DNA from: Pseudomonas sp. TH31 | GTDB lineage: Bacteria; Pseudomonadota; Gammaproteobacteria; Pseudomonadales; Pseudomonadaceae | Assembly: GCF_016650815.1 (NCBI RefSeq) | Contig: NZ_JAEKEZ010000013.1 | Span: 118,976-182,975 of the forward strand | Reading direction: 5' to 3' | Length of the DNA: 64,000 nucleotides | Shown here: piece by piece, positions 55,926-64,000 of the stretch | Layout: every line of letters begins with the position of its first letter | How positions within the stretch are numbered: position 1 is the stretch's first letter | Notes under the pieces: generated by a model | Seen by the model: only the letters and a program-made list of their open reading frames with translations | Database searches by the model: none | Told to the model about the DNA's origin: nothing | Position numbers and translations under genes: made by a program

Positions 55926-56666
55926 ATGAGCAGCACTGCAAACAATGCTGAAGGCGAAAAAATTCTTATTGTTGATGACGATCCAGGGCTGAGCAGCCTG
56001 CTGGAACGTTTTTTCGTCAGCAAGGGCTACCGTGCCCGCGCCGTACCGAACACCGAACAAATGGACCGCTTGCTGGCGCGTGAAGTGTTCAACCTGGTCG
56101 TCCTCGACCTGATGCTGCCTGGCGAAGACGGTTTGACCGCCTGCCGCCGCCTGCGCGGCGCGAACAATCAGATCCCGATCATCATGCTGACCGCCAAGGG
56201 CGATGAGCTGAGCCGCATCAAAGGCCTGGAGCTGGGCGCCGACGATTACCTGGCCAAGCCGTTCAACCCGGACGAGTTGATGGCCCGGGTCAAAGCGGTC
56301 TTGCGTCGTCAGGCAGCGCCAGTGCCGGGTGCACCGGGCAGCGAAGACGAAAGTGTGACCTTCGGTGACTACGAACTGTCCCTGGCCACCCGCGAACTCA
56401 AACGCGGCGATGAAGTGCACATGCTCACCACCGGTGAGTTTGCGGTACTCAAGGCCTTGGTCATGAACGCCCGTCAGCCACTGACCCGCGACAAGCTGAT
56501 GAACCTGGCCCGTGGCCGTGAGTGGGATGCCCTGGAGCGTTCCATCGACGTGCAGATCTCTCGTCTGCGCAAGATGATCGAACCCGATCCATCCAAGCCA
56601 CGCTACATCCAAACGGTCTGGGGCATGGGCTACGTGTTCGTTCCGGACGGCGCCGCCACCAAGTGA
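55926..56666 (+). CDS. ompR: OmpR-type response regulator
   Basis: 246 residues: receiver domain (ILIVDDD acidic pair, phospho-Asp in VVLDLMLPGEDG, Lys in LAKPF) and C-terminal winged helix (about 145-235, RSIDVQISRLRKMIEPDP). Partner of EnvZ downstream. Regulates envelope and osmotic responses in related bacteria. A short REP-like gap separates it from envZ. Confidence 0.95.
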   Translation: MSSTANNAEGEKILIVDDDPGLSSLLERFFVSKGYRARAVPNTEQMDRLLAREVFNLVVLDLMLPGEDGLTACRRLRGANNQIPIIMLTAKGDELSRIKGLELGADDYLAKPFNPDELMARVKAVLRRQAAPVPGAPGSEDESVTFGDYELSLATRELKRGDEVHMLTTGEFAVLKALVMNARQPLTRDKLMNLARGREWDALERSIDVQISRLRKMIEPDPSKPRYIQTVWGMGYVFVPDGAATK

Positions 56667-56679
56667 TTGGCGATTTTTA

Positions 56680-56762
56680 GGAGCTGGTCGTGCGGATGAG
56701 GTTGTCCGCAGACTCGCGATCCGCAATGTGCGAGCATCGCTCGCTCCTGCAAGTGTGTAGCG
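56680..56762. repeat. Degenerate REP-like hairpin between ompR and envZ
   Basis: Imperfect inverted sequence (AGGAGCTGGTCGTGCGG ... CATCGCTCGCTCCTGC). It may reduce but not abolish readthrough into envZ. Confidence 0.5.
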
Positions 56763-56769
56763 GTTATCC

Positions 56770-58083
56770 ATGAAAACCCCTGTTTGGTTCCCCCAGAGTT
56801 TCTTCTCCCGCACCCTGTGGCTGGTGCTGATTGTCGTCCTGTTCTCCAAGGCACTGACCCTGGTTTATCTGTTGATGAACGAAGACGTGTTGGTGGACCG
56901 CCAATACAGCCACGGCGTCGCCCTGACGCTGCGCGCCTATTGGGCCGCCGATGAAGAAAACCGCACCAAGATTGCCGATGCCGCGACCCTGGTCCGGGTG
57001 GTGGGCGCAGGCGTGCCGGAAGGCGAACAACACTGGCCGTACAGCGAAATCTATCAGCGGCAGATGCAGGCAGAGCTGGGTGCCGACACTGAAGTTCGAT
57101 TACGCATGCATTCCCCGCCGGCGTTGTGGGTCCGGGCGCCAAGCCTGGGCGATGGCTGGCTGAAAGTGCCGCTGTACCCGCATCCGCTGCGCGGCCAGAA
57201 AATCTGGAACGTGCTTGGCTGGTTCCTCGCCATCGGCTTGCTCTCCACCGCCTCGGCGTGGATCTTCGTCAGCCAGCTCAATCAACCTTTGAAGCGCCTG
57301 GTCTATGCCGCAAGGCAACTCGGCCAGGGTCGCAGCGTGCGCCTGCCGATCAGCGACACGCCGAGCGAGATGGCCGAGGTTTACCGCGCCTTCAACCAGA
57401 TGGCCGAGGATGTTGAACAGGCCGGTCGCGAGCGTGAATTGATGCTCGCCGGCGTGTCCCACGACCTGCGAACGCCGCTGACCCGTCTGCGGCTGTCCCT
57501 GGAGCTGATGGGTGACCACAGCGACCTGAGCGACGACATGGTGCGCGACATCGAAGACATGGACGCGATTCTCGACCAGTTCCTGGCGTTCATTCGCGAC
57601 GGTCGTGACGAGTCGGTGGAAGAGGTGGACCTGAGCGACCTGGTGCGCGGAGTCGCCGCGCCGTACAACCAGACCGAAGAGAAAGTACGCTTGCGCCTGG
57701 AGCCGATTCAGCCGTTTCCGTTACGCCGGGTGTCGATGAAACGCTTGCTGAACAACCTGATCGGCAACGCCTTGCACCATGCCGGCAACGGTGTTGAGGT
57801 CGCGGCTTATGTGTCTGGCGACACCAGCGCGCCGTATGTGGTGCTGAGCGTCATGGACCGTGGGGCGGGGATTGATCCGTCGGAGCTGGAGGCCATCTTC
57901 AACCCATTTACCCGTGGTGATCGGGCTCGGGGCGGCAAGGGCACCGGGTTGGGCTTGGCAATCGTGAAGCGGATTGTTTCGATGCATGGCGGCAATGTTG
58001 AGCTACGTAACCGGTCCGGGGGTGGGCTGGAGGCGCGGGTGCGATTGCCGCTTGGACTGATGCTGCCTAGAGACGCTGTGTAA
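56770..58083 (+). CDS. envZ: EnvZ-type osmosensor histidine kinase
   Basis: 437 residues. Helix I (about 15-35), periplasmic domain (about 40-145), helix II (about 155-175), HAMP, HisKA with phospho-His in AGVSHDLRTPLTRL, HATPase (NLIGNALHHAG, DRGAGIDP, GTGLGLAIVKR). Autophosphorylates and passes phosphate to OmpR. Confidence 0.95.
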   Translation: MKTPVWFPQSFFSRTLWLVLIVVLFSKALTLVYLLMNEDVLVDRQYSHGVALTLRAYWAADEENRTKIADAATLVRVVGAGVPEGEQHWPYSEIYQRQMQAELGADTEVRLRMHSPPALWVRAPSLGDGWLKVPLYPHPLRGQKIWNVLGWFLAIGLLSTASAWIFVSQLNQPLKRLVYAARQLGQGRSVRLPISDTPSEMAEVYRAFNQMAEDVEQAGRERELMLAGVSHDLRTPLTRLRLSLELMGDHSDLSDDMVRDIEDMDAILDQFLAFIRDGRDESVEEVDLSDLVRGVAAPYNQTEEKVRLRLEPIQPFPLRRVSMKRLLNNLIGNALHHAGNGVEVAAYVSGDTSAPYVVLSVMDRGAGIDPSELEAIFNPFTRGDRARGGKGTGLGLAIVKRIVSMHGGNVELRNRSGGGLEARVRLPLGLMLPRDAV

Positions 58084-58108
58084 TCTGATTGTTCCCACGC
58101 TCTGAACT

Positions 58109-58200
58109 GAGGGGGCGGCAGAAATCTTGGACTGGTTTATGCCGTAAGTCCTAGGCTCTCTCGGTATTCAAGTGGACGAGCTTTGTACGTAGACGACTCG
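58109..58200 (-). pseudogene. Possible IS3-family end remnant
   Basis: The sequence TGAGGGGGCGGCAGAAATCT resembles an IS3-type terminal repeat. The minus strand just inside could encode a transposase tail (TYKARPLEYRESLGLTA, then stop). Nothing more of the element remains. Tentative. Confidence 0.35.
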
Positions 58201-58319
58201 GGCATAACATATCGGTTAATCCGGGCCACTGAGACTACCCGATGTCACCTCCGCATGATTAGCAGCCACAGGCTGCCGTCTTGTTCGTGAAAATTTATGG
58301 GTATCGATAATGCTACGTA

Positions 58320-58340
58320 TCGTAAAGTTACATTTTACGA
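58320..58340. promoter_or_regulatory. Palindromic resolvase-site candidate
   Basis: TCGTAAAGTTACATTTTACG/A is an inverted repeat 74 bp before the resolvase start, where res subsites normally lie. A related GTCGTAAAT string occurs near the second resolvase at about 62072-62080. Confidence 0.5.
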
Positions 58341-58413
58341 AGTACCGTTCGCGCTCCTCGAGCGGAGCGTTGTGAAACGCACGCGACAACACAAAAAACA
58401 CTAGAGATAAACA

Positions 58414-58971
58414 ATGTTCATCGGCTATGCGCGCGTCTCGACACAGGATCAAAATCTTGATTTGCAACGCGAAGCGTTGATCAAGGCCGGGTGCCAGAAG
58501 GTCTTTGAAGATAAGGTGAGCGGCATCAGGGCCGAACGCCCCGGGCTGGGCAGGGCCCAGGAGATACTCCGCGAGGGCGACACTTTGGTGGTCTGGAAGC
58601 TGGATCGCTTGGGGCGTAGCGTCAAACAATTGGTTGATCTGGTCGGCAAGCTGCACAAGCAGGGAGTTCAATTCAAGAGCCTGACCGACTCCATCGACAC
58701 TGGCACCCCCTCAGGTCGATTCTTCTTTCATGTCATGGCCAGTCTTGCTGAGATGGAGCGCGAGCTGATTGTCGAACGTACCCGTGCGGGGCTTGAGTTC
58801 GCCCGTCTTCTAGGACGTACGGGAGGTCGCAAGCCAAAAATGACCGAGAGCAAGATCGTATCAGCCAAAAAACTGTTGGCCAGCGGCGTTCCAGCCAGGG
58901 ATGTGGCCCAGAACTTAGGTGTGTCCGTGCCAACGCTATACCGCTGGCTTCCAGCTTCAGGGCGAGCTTGA
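58414..58971 (+). CDS. Serine resolvase/invertase (TnpR-like), copy 1
   Basis: 185 residues with an intact catalytic domain: nucleophile Ser in GYARVSTQDQN, family motifs LVVWKLDRLGRSVKQL and GRFFFHVMASLAEMEREL. A helix-turn-helix follows at the C-terminus (VPARDVAQNLGVSVPTLYRWLPA). Typical of Tn3-family resolvases. It faces a close inverted relative at 61408-61992. Confidence 0.92.
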   Translation: MFIGYARVSTQDQNLDLQREALIKAGCQKVFEDKVSGIRAERPGLGRAQEILREGDTLVVWKLDRLGRSVKQLVDLVGKLHKQGVQFKSLTDSIDTGTPSGRFFFHVMASLAEMERELIVERTRAGLEFARLLGRTGGRKPKMTESKIVSAKKLLASGVPARDVAQNLGVSVPTLYRWLPASGRA

Positions 58972-59074
58972 CGCACATCAAATCTATTTCCTGATCCGTA
59001 CCTTTTGAGATAAGTCTCATGTCACCACCGGCTTGTTGTTATGTAGTATTCCTCCTATAAGTATGAAGTACTTC

Positions 59075-59275
59075 CATTGCAATACAGCTCTCGATCGCGC
59101 CGCCCAACGTGGGCCCCTGCATATTGTGAGTGCCTTTGCCTGCTAGCAAGGTCTGAGTCTTGGCCAGCTGGCAGTCGATGGCAAATCCAATGAAATCACC
59201 GCCATCCCAGCGAGTTCGACCCACACAGCGCGGATCGGGAACATTGGAAAACGAATCAAGCAGACCATTAAGCAC
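59075..59275 (-). pseudogene. ISAs1-family transposase remnant (internally deleted copy)
   Basis: Starts MLNGLLDSFSNVPDPR, as ISAs1 transposases do. It jumps after about 20 codons to LAKTQTLLAGKGTHNMQGPTLGG, a degenerate middle segment. The upstream 95 bp repeat the sequence at 61288-61380. Confidence 0.6.
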
Positions 59276-59345
59276 AGGCCGCTCCAGAAGAAAATCACTG
59301 GCGTAGTATCGCTTAAATCAGATTCGCGGAATTTGATGCGTAAGC
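59255..59345. repeat. ISAs1 end, copy A of a roughly 95-bp direct repeat
   Basis: AATCAAGCAGACCATTAAGC through TTTGATGCGTAAGC matches 61288-61376 with a few differences. The two copies mark the 5' ends of two ISAs1 insertions or a duplication. Confidence 0.7.
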
Positions 59346-59373
59346 CCAGGGACGTAGTCCTGCACAATGATGC

Positions 59374-59397
59374 TCTCAAAAACGAGGGTTTTTGAGA
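59374..59397. repeat. Palindrome TCTCAAAAAC/GTTTTTGAGA
   Basis: Perfect 10-bp inverted arms. Its right part (59380-59397) is the inverted copy of 62258-62275, so it may be a transposon end. Confidence 0.55.
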
Positions 59398-59399
59398 AA

Positions 59400-59633
59400 A
59401 AACCGAACTAATAATCCGGTCTTTTTGGCCTTGGCTCACCTCGTATACGAGTACTTCTCCCCCTCTCCGGCTCCTGTCCAGCCTTTATTGTCGGATCAGA
59501 CATGGCCCGACAAGGGAACAGCGCAGGCAAACGAGTCATAACGCCTGGAGTACACATGACATCAGGCCTTAATATATAAACAGGTACTGCTTATGTATTA
59601 AATTTTTGCAGTATTTAAGGTCGCTCACACGTT
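59400..59633. other. Non-coding debris between IS remnants
   Basis: No gene or clear repeat recognised in this stretch. Confidence 0.4.
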
Positions 59634-60777
59634 TCACGACTTAATAATTCGCGCCGGCCTCGTCTCGGACGGGTGACGCCACATCACACCCTCTCGCAAC
59701 TCAACTTTAGCGCGACAGTTAAGAATTATATTTCGAGAGCTATTTTTGAGAACTGTTAGTGTCGATTTAAATTTGATGCGCCTCATCGTTACTGGCAATA
59801 TTGCGTAGGATGTATTTTCATACAGCGTCCGCGAACGGCGATATGAGATTTGTCTTGAAGAAAGGGCTTGCACGTCAAATTCAGGCGATGCACTGACACT
59901 GCTCTGGGCTCCTGAATTCAGCTCCGGGGAATACGCAGGCAAGAAGTACAGGGTCAGGCTTTGGAACTCAGGACGTTGGAGCAGTGCCCGTACCGCTTTC
60001 GCCGCATGAATGGAGGCGCTGTCTACGACCACGACCAGAGGCCTGGCTGTCCGCTTTAACAACTGCCTCAAGCAGCCAACGTCATCGTCCCCCAAGTTCC
60101 CGACAAGTGCAGCCCACCAGAACTGAGCACTGCCCCCATAACGTTGAGTCGACCGGCTTTCTGTGGCGGAGTCTTATGGGTCTTGCCGCGCAAGGTCCAG
60201 GCGCTACGCACCGGAGGGGGGCAATGAGAAGCCCGCTTCATCCACGTAAGCCAATGCGATTTCGCGGTCCAGCGCCTTCCACCTCAGCGGCTCAAGCTCT
60301 TCACTGCTTCTGGCGAAGGCCTGGGTGTCACGGTTTTTTTAAACTGTAGCGGGTCCGTTTCCAGACGAGTCCCAGATGCTTGAGAGCATTTTTCACGGTG
60401 TTCAGGTGCACCGTAACGGCGAACTCTTCTACCAGCCGCTGATGTATCTCTTCGGCACTCAAAGGGCTTGTTTGCGCCCACCCCTCAATCGTCGACAGAT
60501 AGGCCGACAGCTTGCCTGGCGCACCTGAACGGGGCGCATCAAACAGACCTGCAAAGCCTTTGTTCAACCACTGTTGTCGACGCTCGTAGACGGTTTGCGT
60601 GCATACCCCCTGGGCTTCGGCCACCACTTTTGAGGTGTCGCCGCGAGCAAGCCGTAGCAAGGTTTGCGCCCTATCCCGACTACGCCAATCTTTGCCCTTG
60701 CGAACGATAGCTTCCAGCTTGAGGATTTCTTCTTCGGTCAACAGTAAGGGCTTGTGTTTCATGGACAAGAGGCTCAA
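59634..60777 (-). pseudogene. IS630-family transposase, frameshifted
   Basis: The N-terminal HTH part (60328-60777) is readable: LTEEEILKLEAIVRKGKDWRSRDRAQTLLRLA and SPLSAEEIHQRLVEEFAVTVHLNTVKNALKHLGLVWKRTRYSLKKP. The middle is shifted and stopped. The DDE part (59890-60095) shows VVVDSASIHAAKAVRALL and YFLPAYSPELN but lacks the final Glu context. The tail to 59634 is unrelated or altered. Dead. Confidence 0.78.
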
Positions 60778-60828
60778 TCATCGGCATTTATGCGGGCCGA
60801 CATAATGACCTAATTTTTTGCTGAGCGC

Positions 60829-61310
60829 TTAAGCTGGCTGATAACGCTGGGATGGCGGTGATTTTATTGGATTTACGATCGACGGCCACTGGCCAAGACT
60901 CAGACCTTGCTCGCAGACAAAGGCACTCACAATATGCAAGGAGCCACGTTGGGCGGCGCGATCGAACGAACGGCGCACGGTTTTACCATCAATGGCAATG
61001 ACGTCCCTGTCCTGCGGCGCAGGAGAACCTGACACCCATTGAGAGAAGTGCTACTCAAAGGTGGCGGGACCCAGAATACTGAAGATGCGGTGGAAAGTAT
61101 CATGCGACGGAATGCCTTCAGGCAGACTCAAAAAGTGCGCAGCCAGTCTTTTTTTGCCTGGCTATAGTCGACCATGTCCACCCAGCTTTCTGCGCCGGCA
61201 ATCACCGCACACACGACGATGACGAGGGTATCAAGGAAGCGGTGGCGAGTTCGACCCACACGGAGCGGATCGGAACATCGGAAAACGAATCAAGCAGGCC
61301 ATTAAGCACA
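60829..61310 (-). pseudogene. ISAs1-family transposase remnant, frameshifted
   Basis: In successive frames it reads an ISAs1-type start, VIAGAESWVDMVDYSQAKK, and then QDRDVIAIDGKTVRRSFDRA and SLHIVSAFVCEQGLSLGQ (a DDE-domain signature). Several frame breaks; the 3' part is absent. Confidence 0.75.
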
Positions 61311-61380
61311 GGGCGTTCCAGAAGAAATCACTGGCGCAGTATCGCTTAAATCAGATTCGCGGAGTTTGATGCGTAAGCTC
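61288..61380. repeat. ISAs1 end, copy B of a roughly 95-bp direct repeat
   Basis: Partner of 59255-59345; ends GATTCGCGGAGTTTGATGCG. Confidence 0.7.
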
Positions 61381-61407
61381 TGGCCTTAAAGGTTTCCATT
61401 CAGCGCA

Positions 61408-61992
61408 TTAATTTAATTGACCTCCCCACGCCCAGAAGCCGGAAGCCAGCGGTATAGCGTTTGCTTGGACACGCCTAAACCCTCGGCCACGTCCCTGGCT
61501 GGAATGCCGCTGACCAGCAGTTTCTGGGCTAAAATGATTTTGTTCGTGGTCATTTTTGGCTTGCGCCCCCCCCGCGGGTCTCGCCGCTCGGCCTAGATTA
61601 AGGGCTGCTTCTAGCCCAGCACGGGTGCGCTCGTCGATCAGCTCGAGCTCCATCTCCGCGAGGCAAGCCATGAAATGGAAGAAGAATCGACCTGAAGGGG
61701 TACCGGTGTCGATGGAGTCGGTCAGGCTCTTGAATTGAACCCCCTGCTTGTGCAGCTTGGCGACCAGATCAACCAATTGTTTGACGCTACGCCCCAAGCG
61801 ATCCAGCTTGCAGACCACCAAAGTGTCGCCCTCACGCAATATCTCTTGCATCCTGATCAGGCCTGGGCGCTCATCCTGCGTACCACTTACCTTGTCTTCA
61901 AAGACCTGGTGGCACCCCGCCTTGATCAAAGCTTCGCGTTGTAAATCAAGGTTTTGATCCTGTGTTGAGACACGCGCATAGCCGATGAGCAT
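61408..61992 (-). CDS. Serine resolvase/invertase, copy 2 (C-terminal frameshift)
   Basis: The catalytic half is close to copy 1 (MLIGYARVSTQDQNLDLQRE, LVVCKLDRLGRSVKQL). After LGRA the frame is lost near an eight-C run (61566-61573). The expected GGRKPKM and helix-turn-helix (ending TLYRWLPASGRGEVN) continue in another frame, so the DNA-binding domain is missing unless this is a sequence error. Confidence 0.82.
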   Translation of the reverse strand: MLIGYARVSTQDQNLDLQREALIKAGCHQVFEDKVSGTQDERPGLIRMQEILREGDTLVVCKLDRLGRSVKQLVDLVAKLHKQGVQFKSLTDSIDTGTPSGRFFFHFMACLAEMELELIDERTRAGLEAALNLGRAARPAGGAQAKNDHEQNHFSPETAGQRHSSQGRGRGFRRVQANAIPLASGFWAWGGQLN

Positions 61993-62482
61993 GATTTATC
62001 TCTTGTGGTGTTTAGTGTTTATCACTCGATAGCCCGACCATCATGGTCGGTATCGAGGCGTATTTAGCTACGTCGTAAATTTGCCATCCGAAACTCGATC
62101 ACCAGGTCGCGAACGGTGCTTTGTTTGAGTAACGTTCGGCGCCTTAAATTATCGAAACTCATCTAGAAACGACGAGTCGAGAACTCTGTTTAGAGAACGG
62201 TTTTCGAGAACTGCTAGCCCTCGCAATCACTGCCCCTTCATCGCGTTGATAAAACCCTCTCAAAAACCCTCGTTTATAAGAACAAGGAGTTTGTATCAGG
62301 GGTTACGCATGAAATTTTCAGGGCGGGTGGGCTGATGCATGTTTGGCTGTTTCAAACAGGCATTTTCGACGACTTTTCAGGGTTGCCAGTGATTTTTGAG
62401 GCTGACAAAAGACGAGTTAATCCGGCTCTACACCTTTAGCGGTGCTGAGCTAGCCATTATCAGGCAGCGGCCTTAATCGGGT
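61993..62482. other. Resolvase upstream region and transposon debris
   Basis: Non-coding. Contains the possible res motif at 62072-62080, the 18-bp sequence TCTCAAAAACCCTCGTTT (62258-62275) inverted relative to 59380-59397, and otherwise no recognisable gene. Confidence 0.45.
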
Positions 62483-62672
62483 GAGGGGGCTATGGAATAC
62501 CGCCTATCTGGAGCGGGCCGCAAACGCCTTGCGCAATCGCGGGCAAGGCGTTGATGACGCGTTGTTGCAATACCTATCACCAGCTGGGCTGGGAACACAT
62601 CAACTTGACCAGCGACGACCGTTGGTGCAGCCGCACCAAGGTCGGCGAGGGGAAGTTCCGGCTGCTATGAGC
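62483..62672 (+). pseudogene. Tn3-family transposase C-terminal remnant
   Basis: Reads LWNTAYLERAANALRNRGQGVDDALLQYLSP, then after a frame change LGWEHINLTSDDRW ... GEGKFRLL. This is the usual end of Tn3 transposases. Together with the resolvases it shows that a Tn3-family transposon was once here. Confidence 0.8.
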
Positions 62673-62786
62673 GCGGCCACCAGTTTATTAGCGTGCTTTA
62701 AATTCCGTTTTCTGAGACGGCCCCAAGTTTATCAATCGAGCCAACTGCTTTGCGAAGCATCGGCATATTTGTCGCGAGAGGTGTGA

Positions 62787-64000
62787 GTGTTGAATACAAA
62801 CGTAGTGAATGTCGCCGTAGTGGACGGCAAGACGATTACCGAAGCAACAGAGCTTCAGGTCGCCAATTCAGGTGAGCCCGTTCGGATCAAAGCGATCACT
62901 AACGGTAAATATATCCTTGCCGAAGGCGACAAAGGTGTCGCACCGGAAAACATTACCATCAAGCGCGTAGGCAAAGACCTGCACGTGGCCCTGGAAGGCA
63001 CGGATCCCGATCAGCCCCAGCTGATCATCGAAGGTTTCTTTGATTCACAAGGTCAGTTGGTGGGTGTCGGGGAGGACGGTGCTTACTACGAGTACATTTC
63101 TTCGGGTGGCGAACAGGACCAATCTGCGGCATTCCTCATCGAGGGTGTGTCCTCGCCCCAGGTCTTGGGGTCGGAGCAGCTGGTGGGCTTTGGCAACGGC
63201 TTGGTCGCCGGTAGTGGGATTAGCTGGTTCTGGCCCGCCGTGCTGGGGTTGGCCGGGCTTGGTTTGGTGGGCGCCGCTTTTGCCGCCGGTGGTGGTGGTG
63301 GTGGTGGTGGTGGTGGTGGTGGTGACGATGACAATGGTGGTGGCTCGGGCGGGCAACCTAAGACCCCTAGTTTGGACGATGTCAATGACAACGTTGGGGA
63401 CGAGACGGGTCGCATCGAGAACGGCGGCGTCACCGACGACAGCACCCCGACCTTCAGCGGTGAAGGTACTCCGGGTAACATCATTATTATCAAAGATGGC
63501 GACGACGTCATCGGCGAAGCCGTCGTGGGTGACGATGGCAAATGGGAATTCACGCCTGATCCCCCGCTCAGTGATGGCTCCCACATTATTGTCATTGTTG
63601 AAAAAGACCCCGCCGGTAATGAAAGCGAGCCTTCCGATGGCTTCGAACTGATTGTGGACCTGACAGCTCCGGACAAGTCCGTCATCACCGATGTCCAGGA
63701 CAATTTCGGCGATCAGACAGGTCTGGTGGGGCAAGCGGATGTGACCGATGACAACACCCCCACCCTCAACGGTACGGCCGAGCCCGGTTCGACGGTCGAA
63801 GTGTTTGCCAACGGCAAAAAATTGGTGAAGCGCCTGTCAATGCCGATGGGACGTGGTCGTTTACGCCAAACCCGGCGCTGGCAGACGGTGAATATAAGTT
63901 CACCACGGTGGCGGTCGACGAGGCGGGTAACCGCGGGTTGGAGTCCGATCCTTATGTCCTGACCATTGATACCAGCGCCCCGATAGCAGGGGCGGTGATC
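62787..64000 (+). CDS. Large BapA/LapF-type repeat adhesin, N-terminal part (runs off window; apparent frameshift)
   Basis: N-terminal BapA-prefix-like region (about 1-150), a hydrophobic stretch (SWFWPAVLGLAGLGLVGAAFAA), a poly-Gly/Asp linker, then bacterial Ig-like repeats of about 100 residues (GRIENGGVTDDSTPTFSGEGTPG; GLVGQADVTDDNTPTLNGTAEPG). Such proteins leave by type I secretion and build biofilm. At the A-run 63816-63821 one base seems missing: the next frame continues IGEAPVNADGTWSFTP and AGNRGLESDPYVLTID. GTG at 62787 or TTG at 62790 follows a GAGAGG site. Confidence 0.85.

Noticed and set aside
62481..62786. A 101-residue novel protein
   Set aside because: Its N-terminal part is the Tn3 transposase tail in frame; the rest is out-of-frame translation of the same remnant.

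Overview
The window is Pseudomonas chromosome, most likely of the P. fluorescens group. The evidence is the conserved block lnt-corC-ybeY-phoH-miaB-DUF1820-Sel1-hemL-thiE-thiD-ladS-acyl-CoA dehydrogenase-amn, which has the gene order of the PAO1 PA3984-PA3970 region. Other support is high GC with Pseudomonas codon use, many REP-type hairpins of the 'TGTAGGAGCTGCCGAAGGCTGCGATC' kind between genes, and ompR/envZ. No rRNA or tRNA gene was recognised.

Layout. 1-20.1 kb: core genes for lipoprotein maturation and late ribosome/tRNA maturation (lnt, corC, ybeY, phoH, miaB), haem and thiamine synthesis (hemL, thiE, thiD), the LadS sensor kinase, an AidB-like acyl-CoA dehydrogenase, AMP nucleosidase, a pseudouridine synthase, an Lrp regulator, a secreted DUF6515-like protein and a CDF cation exporter. 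20.2-22.98 kb: a 251-bp MITE-like sequence, then hrpB. 22.93-32.03 kb: mobile element 1, integrated in the 3' end of hrpB. The displaced native hrpB tail lies on the far side at 32033-32098. The element carries four overlapping genes (three tyrosine-recombinase-like proteins and a small coiled-coil protein). It also carries a separate 2.9-kb cassette bounded by about 100-bp inverted IS21-type ends. That cassette holds a DnaQ-BRCT exonuclease, a four-helix membrane protein and a class III nucleotide-cyclase-like protein, and is a candidate cyclic-nucleotide (Pycsar-like) defence module.

32.2-39.2 kb: an amine-catabolism locus (divergent LysR regulator, aldehyde dehydrogenase, class III aminotransferase, NMT1-type ABC transporter). 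39.3-49.7 kb: housekeeping and small genes (phosphodiesterase-like EEP protein, YciC, DUF2076, NYN nuclease, DEDD exonuclease, orphan BRO-N protein, AsnC regulator, EamA permease, RhlE helicase, BaiN-like flavoprotein), with a 17-copy octamer microsatellite and a truncated histone deacetylase. 49.73-55.15 kb: mobile element 2, with the same four-gene recombinase layout as element 1 and no cargo. It abuts the broken deacetylase on one side and a truncated IS110 on the other. 55.9-58.1 kb: ompR-envZ. 58.1-62.7 kb: a graveyard of IS630, ISAs1, IS3-like and Tn3 remnants between two inverted serine-resolvase genes. 62.8-64.0 kb: the N-terminus of a large BapA/LapF-type adhesin running off the window.

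Caution: at least eight reading frames are broken by 1-2 nt losses, most of them in homopolymer runs (usually G/C), including conserved genes such as ladS, the acyl-CoA dehydrogenase, aldehyde dehydrogenase, aminotransferase and baiN. This looks more like systematic sequence error than real decay, so those genes are annotated as probably intact loci carrying apparent frameshifts.
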